Shown piece after piece: positions 7,169 through 14,611 of a stretch of 64,000 nucleotides of DNA. The DNA is taken from the NCBI RefSeq assembly GCF_004339565.1, contig NZ_SMFZ01000002.1:1736001-1800000 (forward strand), read 5' to 3'. The notes under the pieces were generated by a model. The model had not been told where the DNA came from, did not search any database, and saw nothing but the letters and a program-made list of their open reading frames with translations. The stretch's first letter is position 1. Each line of letters opens with the position of its first letter. Made by a program: the position numbers and the translations under genes. The DNA is from Pseudonocardia endophytica (GTDB lineage: Bacteria; Actinomycetota; Actinomycetes; Mycobacteriales; Pseudonocardiaceae).

Positions 7169-8118
7169 TCCTCGTCTGCGGGATCCCGAGCGAGACCTCG
7201 CTGGCACGGGTCATCGAAGCCCTGTGCAGGCGGGAACTGCCGCACGTCGTGGTCAACCAGCGACAGGTCCGTGACCTCGCACTCGAGCTGCGGACCGGTT
7301 CCAGCGGCCTCGGCGGTCGTCTCACCGGACCGGGTTTCGGCGTCGACCTCGACGACGTCGGTGGCGTCTACCTGCGCTTCATGGACGACCGGCGCCTCCC
7401 CGAACTCGTCGGGGAGCCGGAGGACTCGCCGGCGCGGCGCTCCAGCCGCGTCCTCCACGACCACATCGGACACTGGGCGGAACACGCCGAGGCGAGGGTC
7501 GTCAACCGGTACGGGGCGATGGGATCGAACTTCAGCAAACCGTTCCAGTCGCAGCTGCTCCGCGAGGCCGGGTTCCACGTCCCGGCGACGCTGATCACCA
7601 ATGACCCCGACCGGGTCGACGCGTTCGCCGACGAGCACGGCAGGCTCGTCTACAAGTCGATCAGCGGCGAGCGCTCGATCGTCGCGGCCCTCGATCGGTC
7701 GGACCGGGAGCGGCTGGAGCGCATCCGATGGTGTCCGGTCCAGTTCCAGGCGTTCGTCGACGGGCCCAACGTCCGGGTCCACACGGTCGGCGACGAGGTG
7801 TACGCGACCATCGTCGACACCGACGCCGTCGACTACCGCTACGCGTCGCAGCAGGCGGGGCAGCCGGCCCGGTTCAGCCCGTTCACGCTCCCCGACGACG
7901 TCGCGGAGCGTTGCGTGCGTTTCGCCGCGTCGCTGGGGCTCGAGGTGGCCGGGCTCGACCTGAAGTTCCCGTCCGACGGACGCGTCGTCTGCCTGGAGGT
8001 GAACCCGAGCCCGGTGTTCAGCTATTTCGAGGCCAACACGGGACAGCCCATCGCCGACGCGGTCGCACGGCTCCTCACCGGCAGCCCCGCCACGCGCCGG
8101 CACGCGGCACCGGTGTGA
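7165..8118 (+). CDS. ATP-grasp amide ligase (RimK-like)
   Basis: A 317-residue ATP-grasp ligase. Residues 1-110 form the pre-ATP-grasp domain; VVNRYGAMGSNFSKPFQ at 112-128 precedes the fold. LVYKSISGERS places the nucleotide-binding Lys at 164, VQFQAFVDGPNVRVH at 192-206 matches the central strand, and VAGLDLKF with CLEVNPSPVFSYF supplies metal ligands Asp265, Glu278 and Asn280. Such enzymes activate a carboxylate as acyl phosphate and join it to an amine or hydroxyl, as in RimK (glutamylation) and graspetide ligases (side-chain crosslinks). Here the likely acceptors and donors are the Lys and Glu side chains of the two upstream repeat proteins; that is inference from the operon. It is the last gene of the cassette. 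Confidence 0.82.
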   Translation: MILVCGIPSETSLARVIEALCRRELPHVVVNQRQVRDLALELRTGSSGLGGRLTGPGFGVDLDDVGGVYLRFMDDRRLPELVGEPEDSPARRSSRVLHDHIGHWAEHAEARVVNRYGAMGSNFSKPFQSQLLREAGFHVPATLITNDPDRVDAFADEHGRLVYKSISGERSIVAALDRSDRERLERIRWCPVQFQAFVDGPNVRVHTVGDEVYATIVDTDAVDYRYASQQAGQPARFSPFTLPDDVAERCVRFAASLGLEVAGLDLKFPSDGRVVCLEVNPSPVFSYFEANTGQPIADAVARLLTGSPATRRHAAPV

Positions 8119-8148
8119 CGCGACGGTTGCGGTCGGGTCGCGCGGCAC

Positions 8149-8871
8149 CTACGCCGACGCGTCCCGGTCGTCCCAGGTCGGCTGCGTCGCGTGTCCCATC
8201 GCCGCGAGCATCGTCGACACGTTGTTCTCCAGGTGCTCCCGCACGGCGGAGCGCATCCGGTCCGGGTCACGGGACCGGGCCGCCTCGACGAGCGTGTCGT
8301 GCGCGTGGGCGCGCCGGGTGGCGAACGAGTCGGGTGCGTCGACCGGGTCGAACACCAGGCGGGTGTAGCGCTCGGACGCGTCCCAGAGCGGGGCCAGCAT
8401 CCGCCGGTCCCATTCGGACGCGGCCGGTTCGATCAGCGCCGCGTGGAACTCGCGGTGCGGCGCCCAGAACGCCTCGCCGAGAACGTCTCCGAACGTCGCA
8501 CGGACCATCCGGTCGAGCTCGTCGACGTCCCGGTCGGTCCGGCCGGGAGCCGACAGCGCGGCGAGCTCGGGTTCCACCATGATCCGCAGCCGGTAGATCG
8601 ACCGCAGGTCGTCCTCGTCGAGCGGGGTGACGATGGCGCTGCGCGACGGGCTGAGCACGATCAGGCCCTGCGCCTCGAGCTGCCGCAGGGCCTCGCGGAC
8701 CGGCACGTGGCTGACGCCGAGCTGATCGGTCAGCGCGGGCACCGTGAACGGCTGACCGGGGGGAAGCTCGCCGGACAGGATCGAGCGGCGGATCTCGTGC
8801 AGCACGAGGTCCACGGCGGAGGCCTTACGGGACACGACCGACTGCACGCCGGGCCGCTTCTGGTCCGTCAT
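8149..8871 (-). CDS. GntR family (FadR/FCD-type) transcriptional regulator
   Basis: A 240-residue regulator: winged helix-turn-helix at residues about 20-80 (GQPFTVPALTDQLGVSHVPVREALRQL is the recognition region, in short TVPALTDQLGVSHVPVREAL) and an FCD ligand-binding domain from about residue 95 with the metal-type ligands in HREFHAAL and the closing HDTLVEAARSRDPDRM. The ATG at 8871 is preferred because AAAGGAGG lies nine bases upstream; an in-frame start at 8895 would sit ahead of that site. It is divergent from the operon beginning at 9002 and most likely controls it in response to a pathway intermediate. Confidence 0.9.
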   Translation of the reverse strand: MTDQKRPGVQSVVSRKASAVDLVLHEIRRSILSGELPPGQPFTVPALTDQLGVSHVPVREALRQLEAQGLIVLSPSRSAIVTPLDEDDLRSIYRLRIMVEPELAALSAPGRTDRDVDELDRMVRATFGDVLGEAFWAPHREFHAALIEPAASEWDRRMLAPLWDASERYTRLVFDPVDAPDSFATRRAHAHDTLVEAARSRDPDRMRSAVREHLENNVSTMLAAMGHATQPTWDDRDASA

Positions 8872-8917
8872 GGACGTGGCCTCCTTTCCGGACACGGTCG
8901 TTGAATCTACACCACGT

Positions 8918-8947
8918 TGACATCTTATAACTTAGGCACGTAGCGTT
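8918..8947 (+). promoter_or_regulatory. Probable promoter of the aromatic-degradation operon
   Basis: In the 130-bp divergent region, TTGACA at 8918-8923 and TAGCGT at 8942-8947 are separated by 18 bp and lie about 55 bp before the ATG at 9002. The spacer TCTTATAACTTAGG is a striking AT-rich island in a very GC-rich region and may hold the GntR operator. No experimental support; the -10 match is weak. Confidence 0.4.
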
Positions 8948-9001
8948 CGGCGTGTCGCAGGTCACGCACCGATGCGGGGCCGACCGTCCGAAGGAGGCGC
9001 G

Positions 9002-10219
9002 ATGCCCGCCCATCTTCTCGACCGTCCCGGCACGTCCGACGACGCCCGCGCGCTGCGGGCGGAGCTGGTCGGTCGCGCGTCGGAGATCGTGCCGGTGCTG
9101 GCGCGCAACGCCGCCCGCACCGAGGAGGACCGCCGGGTGGTCGAGGAGAACATCTCCCTGATCGACGACGCCGGACTCTTCTCGATCATGAGGCCGCGCC
9201 GACTCGGCGGGCTCGAGACGGACTTCCGCACGAAGCTGGAGGTCTCCCGCGAGATCGCCCGCGGCTGCGGTTCCACGTCGTGGGCGACGACGTTGATGAA
9301 CGTGTGCGCGTTCTTCGGCGGGCTGTACCCGGACCGGGCCCAACGCGACGTCTGGGCGGACGCGCCCGGGAACCGGATCGCCGGCGTGCTCGCCCCGTCG
9401 GCCGAGGCGGCGAAGGTGGACGGCGGCTTCCGGATCACGGGCTCGTGGGGATGGGCGTCCGGGTGCCTGCACGCGCAGTGGGCCGTCGTCGGGCTCCCGG
9501 TGCCCGACGAGCACGGCGAGATCGTCGACCAGGGGCTCGCCCTGGTGCCGATGGGTGATCTGTCCATCGAGGACACCTGGTTCGTGGCCGGGATGCGCGG
9601 CACCGGATCGAACACGCTCCACGCCCGCGACGTGTTCGTCCCGGACCACCGGGTCATCTCGATCCCGGCCGCGATCCAGGGGCGCTACGCCACCGAGCAC
9701 GCCGACGAGGTGCTGTACCGCTCGGCGTTCGTCCCGGTCGCGGCGCTCGTGCTGGCCGGGCCGCAGCTCGGTCTCGCGCAGGCCGCGCTGGACATGGTGA
9801 TCGAGAAGGCGCCGAAGCGTTCGGTGTCCTACACGTTCTACGACACCCAGACCGACGCCCCGACGTTCCAGCTCGCCGTCGCCAAGGCGGCCTCGCTCGT
9901 CGACGCCGCGCACCTGTTCGCCTACCGGGCGGCCGCCGACATCGACCAGGCCGCCGTCGACGGCGTCTACCCGGACTACGCCGCCCGCGCCCGCGTGCGG
10001 ATGGACACCGGCGCCGCGATCGAGAACGCCCGCGAGGCGATCCGCACGCTCGTCTCGGCACACGGTGCCGGCTCGTTCGCCGAGGTCAGCCCTCTGCAGC
10101 GGATCTGGCGCGACTCCGAGGTCGCGTCCCGGCACGCCGTGATCAGTCCGGCGATCTCCTCCGAGGTCTACGGACGCGCGCTGCTCGGGCTGACCGACGG
10201 CGTCACCGCACTCGTCTGA
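9002..10219 (+). CDS. Flavin-dependent hydroxylase of the acyl-CoA dehydrogenase fold (HsaA-like)
   Basis: A 405-residue protein of the acyl-CoA dehydrogenase superfamily, group D two-component monooxygenase branch (relatives: HsaA, 4-hydroxyphenylacetate hydroxylase-type). Visible are RPRRLGGLETDFRTKLEV near residue 64, GCGSTSWATTLMNVCAFF near residue 90, GGFRITGSWGWASG near residue 140 and an arginine/aromatic C-terminal helix region. The catalytic Glu of acyl-CoA dehydrogenases is not evident, which favours an oxygenase using reduced flavin from a separate reductase, not encoded here. AAGGAGG precedes the ATG at 9002. It heads a five-gene operon with hydrolases and a dioxygenase, so ring hydroxylation of a catabolic substrate is the likely role. 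Confidence 0.8.
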   Translation: MPAHLLDRPGTSDDARALRAELVGRASEIVPVLARNAARTEEDRRVVEENISLIDDAGLFSIMRPRRLGGLETDFRTKLEVSREIARGCGSTSWATTLMNVCAFFGGLYPDRAQRDVWADAPGNRIAGVLAPSAEAAKVDGGFRITGSWGWASGCLHAQWAVVGLPVPDEHGEIVDQGLALVPMGDLSIEDTWFVAGMRGTGSNTLHARDVFVPDHRVISIPAAIQGRYATEHADEVLYRSAFVPVAALVLAGPQLGLAQAALDMVIEKAPKRSVSYTFYDTQTDAPTFQLAVAKAASLVDAAHLFAYRAAADIDQAAVDGVYPDYAARARVRMDTGAAIENAREAIRTLVSAHGAGSFAEVSPLQRIWRDSEVASRHAVISPAISSEVYGRALLGLTDGVTALV

Positions 10220-10241
10220 GACGTCTCGGGAGGACGTGGAA

Positions 10242-11102
10242 ATGCGCATCGCCAACCTGGCCGGCCGGCTCGTGCTCATCGAACCGGGCGGCGACCGCGC
10301 CGTCGACGTCGAGCGGGCGTCCGGCGGCCGGTTCGGGCCGGACCCCCAGTCCGTCTACGACGAGTGGGACGCGTTCCGGGGGTGGACCGCGACGGCCGCG
10401 TTCGACGACGCGTCCGATGTGGACGCCGATGCGCTCGGCCCGGTCGCGCCCCGCCCGCCGCAGGTGTTCGCGATCGGTCTGAACTACCGCGACCACGCCG
10501 CGGAGTCCGGGATGGAGCCGCCGTCCGAGCCGGTCGTGTTCACGAAGTACGCGTCCAGTTTCACCGGACCGCGCGGCGAGGTCGCGCTCTCACCGGGGAA
10601 CGTGGACTGGGAGGTCGAGCTCGTCGCCGTGATCGGACGCGGCGGGCACCGGATCCCGGAGTCCGACGGGTGGGACCACATCGCGGGTCTGACCGTCGGG
10701 CAGGACCTGTCCGACCGCGTCGCGCAGTTCGTCGCGCCGCCCGCCCAGTTCGGGCTCGGCAAGTCGTTCCCCGGCTTCTCACCGATCGGTCCGTCCCTGG
10801 TCACCGCGGACGAGCTGCGCGCGCACGGCCTGGACCCGGACGACCTCGAGCTCGGCTGCCGGGTCAACGGCGACACCGTCCAGAAGGGGCGGACGTCGTC
10901 GATGATCTTCGCCGTCCCGGCGATCGTCGCGAAGCTCTCGGCGGTCGTCACGCTGCTGCCCGGGGACGTCGTGTTCACCGGCACCCCGGCCGGGATCGGC
11001 GCCGGCATGACGCCGCCACGATTCCTGCACGACGGCGACGAGCTCGCCACCTGGTGCGCCGGCATCGGCGAGATGCACCACCGGTTCGTCGCCCGATCCT
11101 GA
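10242..11102 (+). CDS. Fumarylacetoacetate hydrolase family protein
   Basis: A 286-residue FAH-superfamily enzyme. GLNYRDHAAESG near residue 84, VDWEVELVAVIGRGGHRI near residue 121 with the metal-binding Glu and Asp, and LLPGDVVFTGTPAGIGAG near residue 238 are classic for this family, which includes 2-hydroxyhepta-2,4-diene-1,7-dioate isomerases, oxaloacetate decarboxylases and acylpyruvases. In a meta-cleavage operon it probably hydrates, decarboxylates or cleaves a 2-oxo-dienoate. The ATG at 10242 is chosen over the GTG at 10236 because the GGGAGG ribosome site is then at proper spacing. Confidence 0.88.
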   Translation: MRIANLAGRLVLIEPGGDRAVDVERASGGRFGPDPQSVYDEWDAFRGWTATAAFDDASDVDADALGPVAPRPPQVFAIGLNYRDHAAESGMEPPSEPVVFTKYASSFTGPRGEVALSPGNVDWEVELVAVIGRGGHRIPESDGWDHIAGLTVGQDLSDRVAQFVAPPAQFGLGKSFPGFSPIGPSLVTADELRAHGLDPDDLELGCRVNGDTVQKGRTSSMIFAVPAIVAKLSAVVTLLPGDVVFTGTPAGIGAGMTPPRFLHDGDELATWCAGIGEMHHRFVARS

Positions 11103-11113
11103 GGAGCTCCCTG

Positions 11114-12088
11114 ATGACCTACATCGAAGCCGCCGACCGCGCGGACACGTTCGTCCCGCACGCCTACCCGGAACAGCTCGCCGACCTCGGCGAGATCCGG
11201 ATGAACTACGCGGTGGCGGGCGACCCGGCGTCGCCCGCCCTGCTGCTGATCCCCGGTCAGACCGAGTCCTGGTGGGGTTACGAGCAGGCCATGGGGCTGC
11301 TCGCCGAGCACTTCCACGTGCACGCCGTCGACCTGCGTGGGCAGGGCCGGTCCACGTGGACGCCGGGCCGGTACACGATCGACAACTTCGGCAACGATCT
11401 CGTGCGGTTCGTCGACCTGGTGATCGGGCGCCCGACGTTCGTCAGCGGACTGTCGTCCGGTGGCGTGCTGTCCGCGTGGCTGTCCGCGTTCGCGAAGCCG
11501 GGCCAGGTCCGCGCCGCGGTGTGGGAGGACCCGCCGCTGTTCGCGTCGCAGACGACGCCGGCCACCGGGCAGGGCATCCACCAGGGCATGGGCCCGCTGT
11601 TCGCCGTGCTGAACAAGTGGCTCGGTGACCAGTGGTCGATCGGGGACGCGGCCGGGATGCAGCGGGCGATGGGGACCGAGATGCCGCCGGAGATGCTGCG
11701 CGCCATGGCCCGGATGAGCCCGCCGGACGAGAACGGTGCACCGGCCGACGGCCCGCCGCAGAACCTGCGCGAGTACGACCCGGAGTGGGGCAGGGCGTTC
11801 CTCAGTGGCTCCGCGACGGCGTCCAACGACCACGCCGCGATGCTCGGCCGGGTCCGCGTCCCGGTGCTGTACACGCACCACTTCCGCACGGTCGACGAGC
11901 AGACCGGACGGCTGGTCGGCGCCACGTCGGACCTGCAGGCGAGGCGCGTGTGCGAGCTGGTCGCCGCGACCGGTCAGCGGATCGACTACCGGTCCTTCCC
12001 GGACACGCCGCACTCGATGCACGGCGCCGACCCGAAGCTGTTCACCGAGACCGTCGTCGAGTGGGTGTCCACCGTGGACGACGGATGA
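11114..12088 (+). CDS. Alpha/beta hydrolase (MhpC/C-C-bond hydrolase-like)
   Basis: A 324-residue alpha/beta-hydrolase. The oxyanion strand LLLIPGQTESWWGYEQAM is near residue 45, the nucleophile elbow GLSSGG (serine near residue 117) follows FVSGL, and the catalytic histidine is in FPDTPHSMHG near residue 300. A cap region rich in Met and Pro (residues 160-220) is longer than usual. In ring-cleavage operons such enzymes hydrolyse the C-C bond of the extradiol cleavage product; an esterase or enol-lactonase role is also possible. Its stop overlaps the next start by four bases. Confidence 0.82.
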   Translation: MTYIEAADRADTFVPHAYPEQLADLGEIRMNYAVAGDPASPALLLIPGQTESWWGYEQAMGLLAEHFHVHAVDLRGQGRSTWTPGRYTIDNFGNDLVRFVDLVIGRPTFVSGLSSGGVLSAWLSAFAKPGQVRAAVWEDPPLFASQTTPATGQGIHQGMGPLFAVLNKWLGDQWSIGDAAGMQRAMGTEMPPEMLRAMARMSPPDENGAPADGPPQNLREYDPEWGRAFLSGSATASNDHAAMLGRVRVPVLYTHHFRTVDEQTGRLVGATSDLQARRVCELVAATGQRIDYRSFPDTPHSMHGADPKLFTETVVEWVSTVDDG

Positions 12089-13626
12089 CGCTCCCGGACC
12101 GCACCGAGGTCCTCGTCGCGGGGGGAGGGCCGGTCGGCCTCGCCGCGGCCGTCGAGCTCGGGTCGCGAGGCGTCGACTGCGTCGTCGTCGAGCCGCGTCC
12201 GGCCGTGTCGCACGCCCGGCCACGATGCAAGACGGTCAACGTCCGGACGATGGAGCACCTGCGCCGCTGGGGGATCGCCGAGGAGTTCCGGTCGCTCGCG
12301 CCGCTGCCCGTGTCCTGGTCGTCGGACGTCGTGTTCTGCACGTCGCTGGCCGGGCGCGAGCTGTCGCGGTTCACCGGCGTGCTCGGGCTCGACCCCGGCG
12401 ACCGGTCCGCGGAGCCGGGCCAGCAGGCGCCGCAGTACGTGCTCGAGGAGCTGCTGCGCGACGTCGTCGCCGGCCTGCCCACCGGCCGGCTCGTCACCGG
12501 GTCGGTCGCCGGCGTCGCGCAGGACGACCACGAGGCCCGGGTGTCGGTGGTCCTGGACGGGCGCGAGCAGGTCGTCCGTGCCGACTACGTGCTCGGCTGC
12601 GACGGTCCCCGCAGCACGGTGCGCGACGCGATCGGCTCGGCCTACGTCGGTGGGATAGCGTTGCGGCCCAACTTCGGCATGGTGTTCCGGGCACCGCGGC
12701 TCCGGGACTCCGTCCGGCACGGACCGGCCGTCCAGTACTGGACCGTGAACGCGGACGCGCCGGCACTCATGGGGCCGATCGACCGCGACGCGACGTGGTG
12801 GATCATCGCGTTCGGCGTCGAGGAGGCCGACGGTCGCGCCCGCGGCCGGGAGATCATCGATGCGGCCGCGGGTGTCCGTACGGACGCGGAGATCCTCTCC
12901 ACCGACCCCTGGACGGCCCGGATGATGCTCGTCGACCGGGCCCGGTCCGGCCGGGTGTTCCTCGCCGGGGACGCCGCGCACCTCAACCCGCCGTTCGGCG
13001 GGCACGGGCTGAACACCGGCGTCGGCGACGCCGTCGACCTCGGCTGGAAGCTCGCCGCCGTGCTGCGCGGCTGGGGCGGGCCGGGCCTGCTGGACAGCTA
13101 CGAGGCGGAACGACGGCCGGTGCAGGACCGGGTGATCCGCGAGGCGGAGTCGAACATGCGGACACTGTCGGCCGATCTCGTCGTCGACGACGTCGACCGC
13201 GACGGCCCGGTCGGCGACGCGGCCCGCCGGACCGCGCACGACCGCATCCAGGCCACGAAGCACGCCGAGTTCCACGCGCTCGACCTCGTGCTCGACGTGT
13301 CCTACCCGGACTCGCCGATCGTGGACGGCGGCGGGGCCCGTCTCCAGCACCGGTGGCTCGACGACGGCCGCGCGCTGCACGACCTGCTCGGTCCCGGGTT
13401 CACACTGCTCACCCCCGGCGATCCGGCGCCGTCCATGGTGGACGCGGCGGATGCCGCCGGTGTCCCGCTCGCGGTCCGGCGATCGCCGCTGGACCGGTAC
13501 GTGCTCGTCCGCCCCGACCAGCACGTCGCCTGGCAGGGCGACGAGCTCCCGTCCGACCCACACGCGCTGCTCGACCGGGTGCGCGGCGCCGCGCCCGCGT
13601 TCGCCGGCCAGAAGGAGGAGACATGA
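12085..13626 (+). CDS. FAD-dependent aromatic hydroxylase (PHBH/MhpA-like)
   Basis: A 513-residue class A flavoprotein monooxygenase. The dinucleotide site VLVAGGGPVGLAAAVELG is at residues 9-26, the DG motif YVLGCDGPRSTVRD is near residue 172, and the second FAD motif VFLAGDAAHLNPPFGGHG is near residue 290, followed by GLNTGVGDAVDLGWKLA. A thioredoxin-like C-terminal domain (from about residue 400) matches phenol and 3-(3-hydroxyphenyl)propionate hydroxylases. It would use NAD(P)H to ortho-hydroxylate a phenolic ring to a catechol, the substrate expected by the next enzyme. It is coupled on both sides by ATGA overlaps. Confidence 0.88.
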   Translation: MTLPDRTEVLVAGGGPVGLAAAVELGSRGVDCVVVEPRPAVSHARPRCKTVNVRTMEHLRRWGIAEEFRSLAPLPVSWSSDVVFCTSLAGRELSRFTGVLGLDPGDRSAEPGQQAPQYVLEELLRDVVAGLPTGRLVTGSVAGVAQDDHEARVSVVLDGREQVVRADYVLGCDGPRSTVRDAIGSAYVGGIALRPNFGMVFRAPRLRDSVRHGPAVQYWTVNADAPALMGPIDRDATWWIIAFGVEEADGRARGREIIDAAAGVRTDAEILSTDPWTARMMLVDRARSGRVFLAGDAAHLNPPFGGHGLNTGVGDAVDLGWKLAAVLRGWGGPGLLDSYEAERRPVQDRVIREAESNMRTLSADLVVDDVDRDGPVGDAARRTAHDRIQATKHAEFHALDLVLDVSYPDSPIVDGGGARLQHRWLDDGRALHDLLGPGFTLLTPGDPAPSMVDAADAAGVPLAVRRSPLDRYVLVRPDQHVAWQGDELPSDPHALLDRVRGAAPAFAGQKEET

Positions 13627-14228
13627 CCGACCGACGCGACGCCCCGATCATCCCGCCGAAGCTGCACCACGCGACGTTCCTGACCCTCAAGCTCGACGAG
13701 ATGGTCCGCTGGTACGGCCTCGTCGCCGGCTTGAAGCCGGTGCACTACAGCGAGGCCGCCGCCTGGCTGACCAACGACGAGGCCAACCACCGGATCGCGC
13801 TGATCTCGCACCCCGCGATCAAGCGTGCGGTGGACAAGCCGACGAGCGCGGGGCTGCACCACACGGCGTTCGAGTACGAGCGGTTCGACCAGTGGCTGGA
13901 CAACTACGTCCGCCTGCGCGACAACGGGATCGTCCCGTTCATGTGCCTGGACCACGGCATCACGATGTCGATGTACTACGCCGACCCGGAGGGCAACGGC
14001 GTGGAGATCCAGTTCGACGCGTTCGGCGACTGGGCAGTGTCCAAGGAGTGGATGTGGGCCGCCCGCGAGTTCGCCGAGAACCCGATCGGCGAGTGGTTCG
14101 ACCCGGATCAGCTCGTCGAGGCGCGGGCCCAGGGACTGTCCGAGCAGGACATCCACGAGGGCGCCCGCTCCGGCAAGTTCCGACCGGAGAACCCTCCTGC
14201 CGACCTGCTCCTGCCCGAGGTCTGGTGA
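13623..14228 (+). CDS. VOC-family extradiol-type dioxygenase
   Basis: A 201-residue vicinal-oxygen-chelate protein. Metal ligands are plausible at His16 (LHHATFLTLKL), His80 (GLHHTAFEYERF) and Glu128 (GNGVEIQFD), the 2-His-1-carboxylate triad of type I extradiol dioxygenases; DPEGNGVE is the usual C-terminal signature. It is shorter than two-domain BphC enzymes (about 290 residues), so it belongs to a compact subgroup. Role inferred: iron-dependent meta-cleavage of a catechol produced by the flavin hydroxylases. It is the last gene of the operon beginning at 9002. Confidence 0.85.
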   Translation: MTDRRDAPIIPPKLHHATFLTLKLDEMVRWYGLVAGLKPVHYSEAAAWLTNDEANHRIALISHPAIKRAVDKPTSAGLHHTAFEYERFDQWLDNYVRLRDNGIVPFMCLDHGITMSMYYADPEGNGVEIQFDAFGDWAVSKEWMWAAREFAENPIGEWFDPDQLVEARAQGLSEQDIHEGARSGKFRPENPPADLLLPEVW

Positions 14229-14262
14229 GTTCCCGGCGGGGCACGGTCCCTCCCGCCGGCCA

Positions 14263-14324
14263 TGATCGGCGGGAGTGGCACGGGCGCGACACGGACGGCG
14301 TGTTTCGACCGGTTCCGCCGATCA
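14263..14324. repeat. 62-bp palindromic repeat, copy 1
   Basis: Starts TGATCGGCGG and ends CCGCCGATCA, so the 10-bp ends are inverted repeats. The interior GGCACGGGCGCGACACGGA is shared with the two following copies. Differs from copy 2 at about seven positions. Likely a REP/BIME-type intergenic element. Confidence 0.8.
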
Positions 14325-14344
14325 CGCCGGTGGCGGGCCGGCCA

Positions 14345-14406
14345 TGATCGGCGGAACCGGCACGGGCGCGACACGGATGGCGCGTTCTGACCGGTTCCGC
14401 CGATCA
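14345..14406. repeat. 62-bp palindromic repeat, copy 2
   Basis: The most symmetrical copy: the 16-bp ends TGATCGGCGGAACCGG and CCGGTTCCGCCGATCA are perfect inverted repeats around a 30-bp core. Begins 82 bp after the start of copy 1. Confidence 0.82.
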
Positions 14407-14462
14407 CGCTGGTCTCGGCGTGCGTGCGTGCGTGCGGTGTGGTGGGGGAGCGGTCCCCGCCA

Positions 14463-14524
14463 TGATCGGCGGGAGTGGCACGGGCGCGACACGGATGGCG
14501 CGTTCCGGCCGATCCCGCTGATCA
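14463..14524. repeat. 62-bp palindromic repeat, copy 3
   Basis: Same length and left end (TGATCGGCGGGAGTGGCACG) as copy 1, but the right arm has decayed to CCCGCTGATCA. A GCGT microsatellite lies between copies 2 and 3. Confidence 0.75.
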
Positions 14525-14573
14525 TGCACACCCGCCGGGAGCGCGGACGGGCCGCGCCGGGTCGGGCGGAGCG

Positions 14574-14604
14574 GGCCGGGGCGGTGAGGAGCTCCGCCCC
14601 GGCC
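14574..14604. terminator. Bidirectional intrinsic-terminator-like hairpin
   Basis: Perfect 11-bp arms GGCCGGGGCGG (14574-14584) and CCGCCCCGGCC (14594-14604) around a nine-base loop, just past the end of the minus-strand DapA-like gene and after the plus-strand dioxygenase operon. No U-tract, as is common in high-GC actinobacteria. Confidence 0.6.
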
Positions 14605-14611
14605 GGACGTG

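Larger units (their letters stand above)
14229..14611. other. 383-bp gene-free stretch carrying three palindromic repeats and a terminator
   Basis: Between the convergent dioxygenase and DapA-like genes. It holds three copies of a 62-bp repeat (14263, 14345, 14463), a short GCGT microsatellite at about 14418-14436 and a GC-rich hairpin at 14574-14604. Open frames here are arginine-rich translations of the repeats, not genes. Confidence 0.75.

Noticed and set aside
14418-14436. GCGT microsatellite
   Set aside because: A short tetranucleotide run with no gene to phase-vary; recorded only as part of the repeat region.
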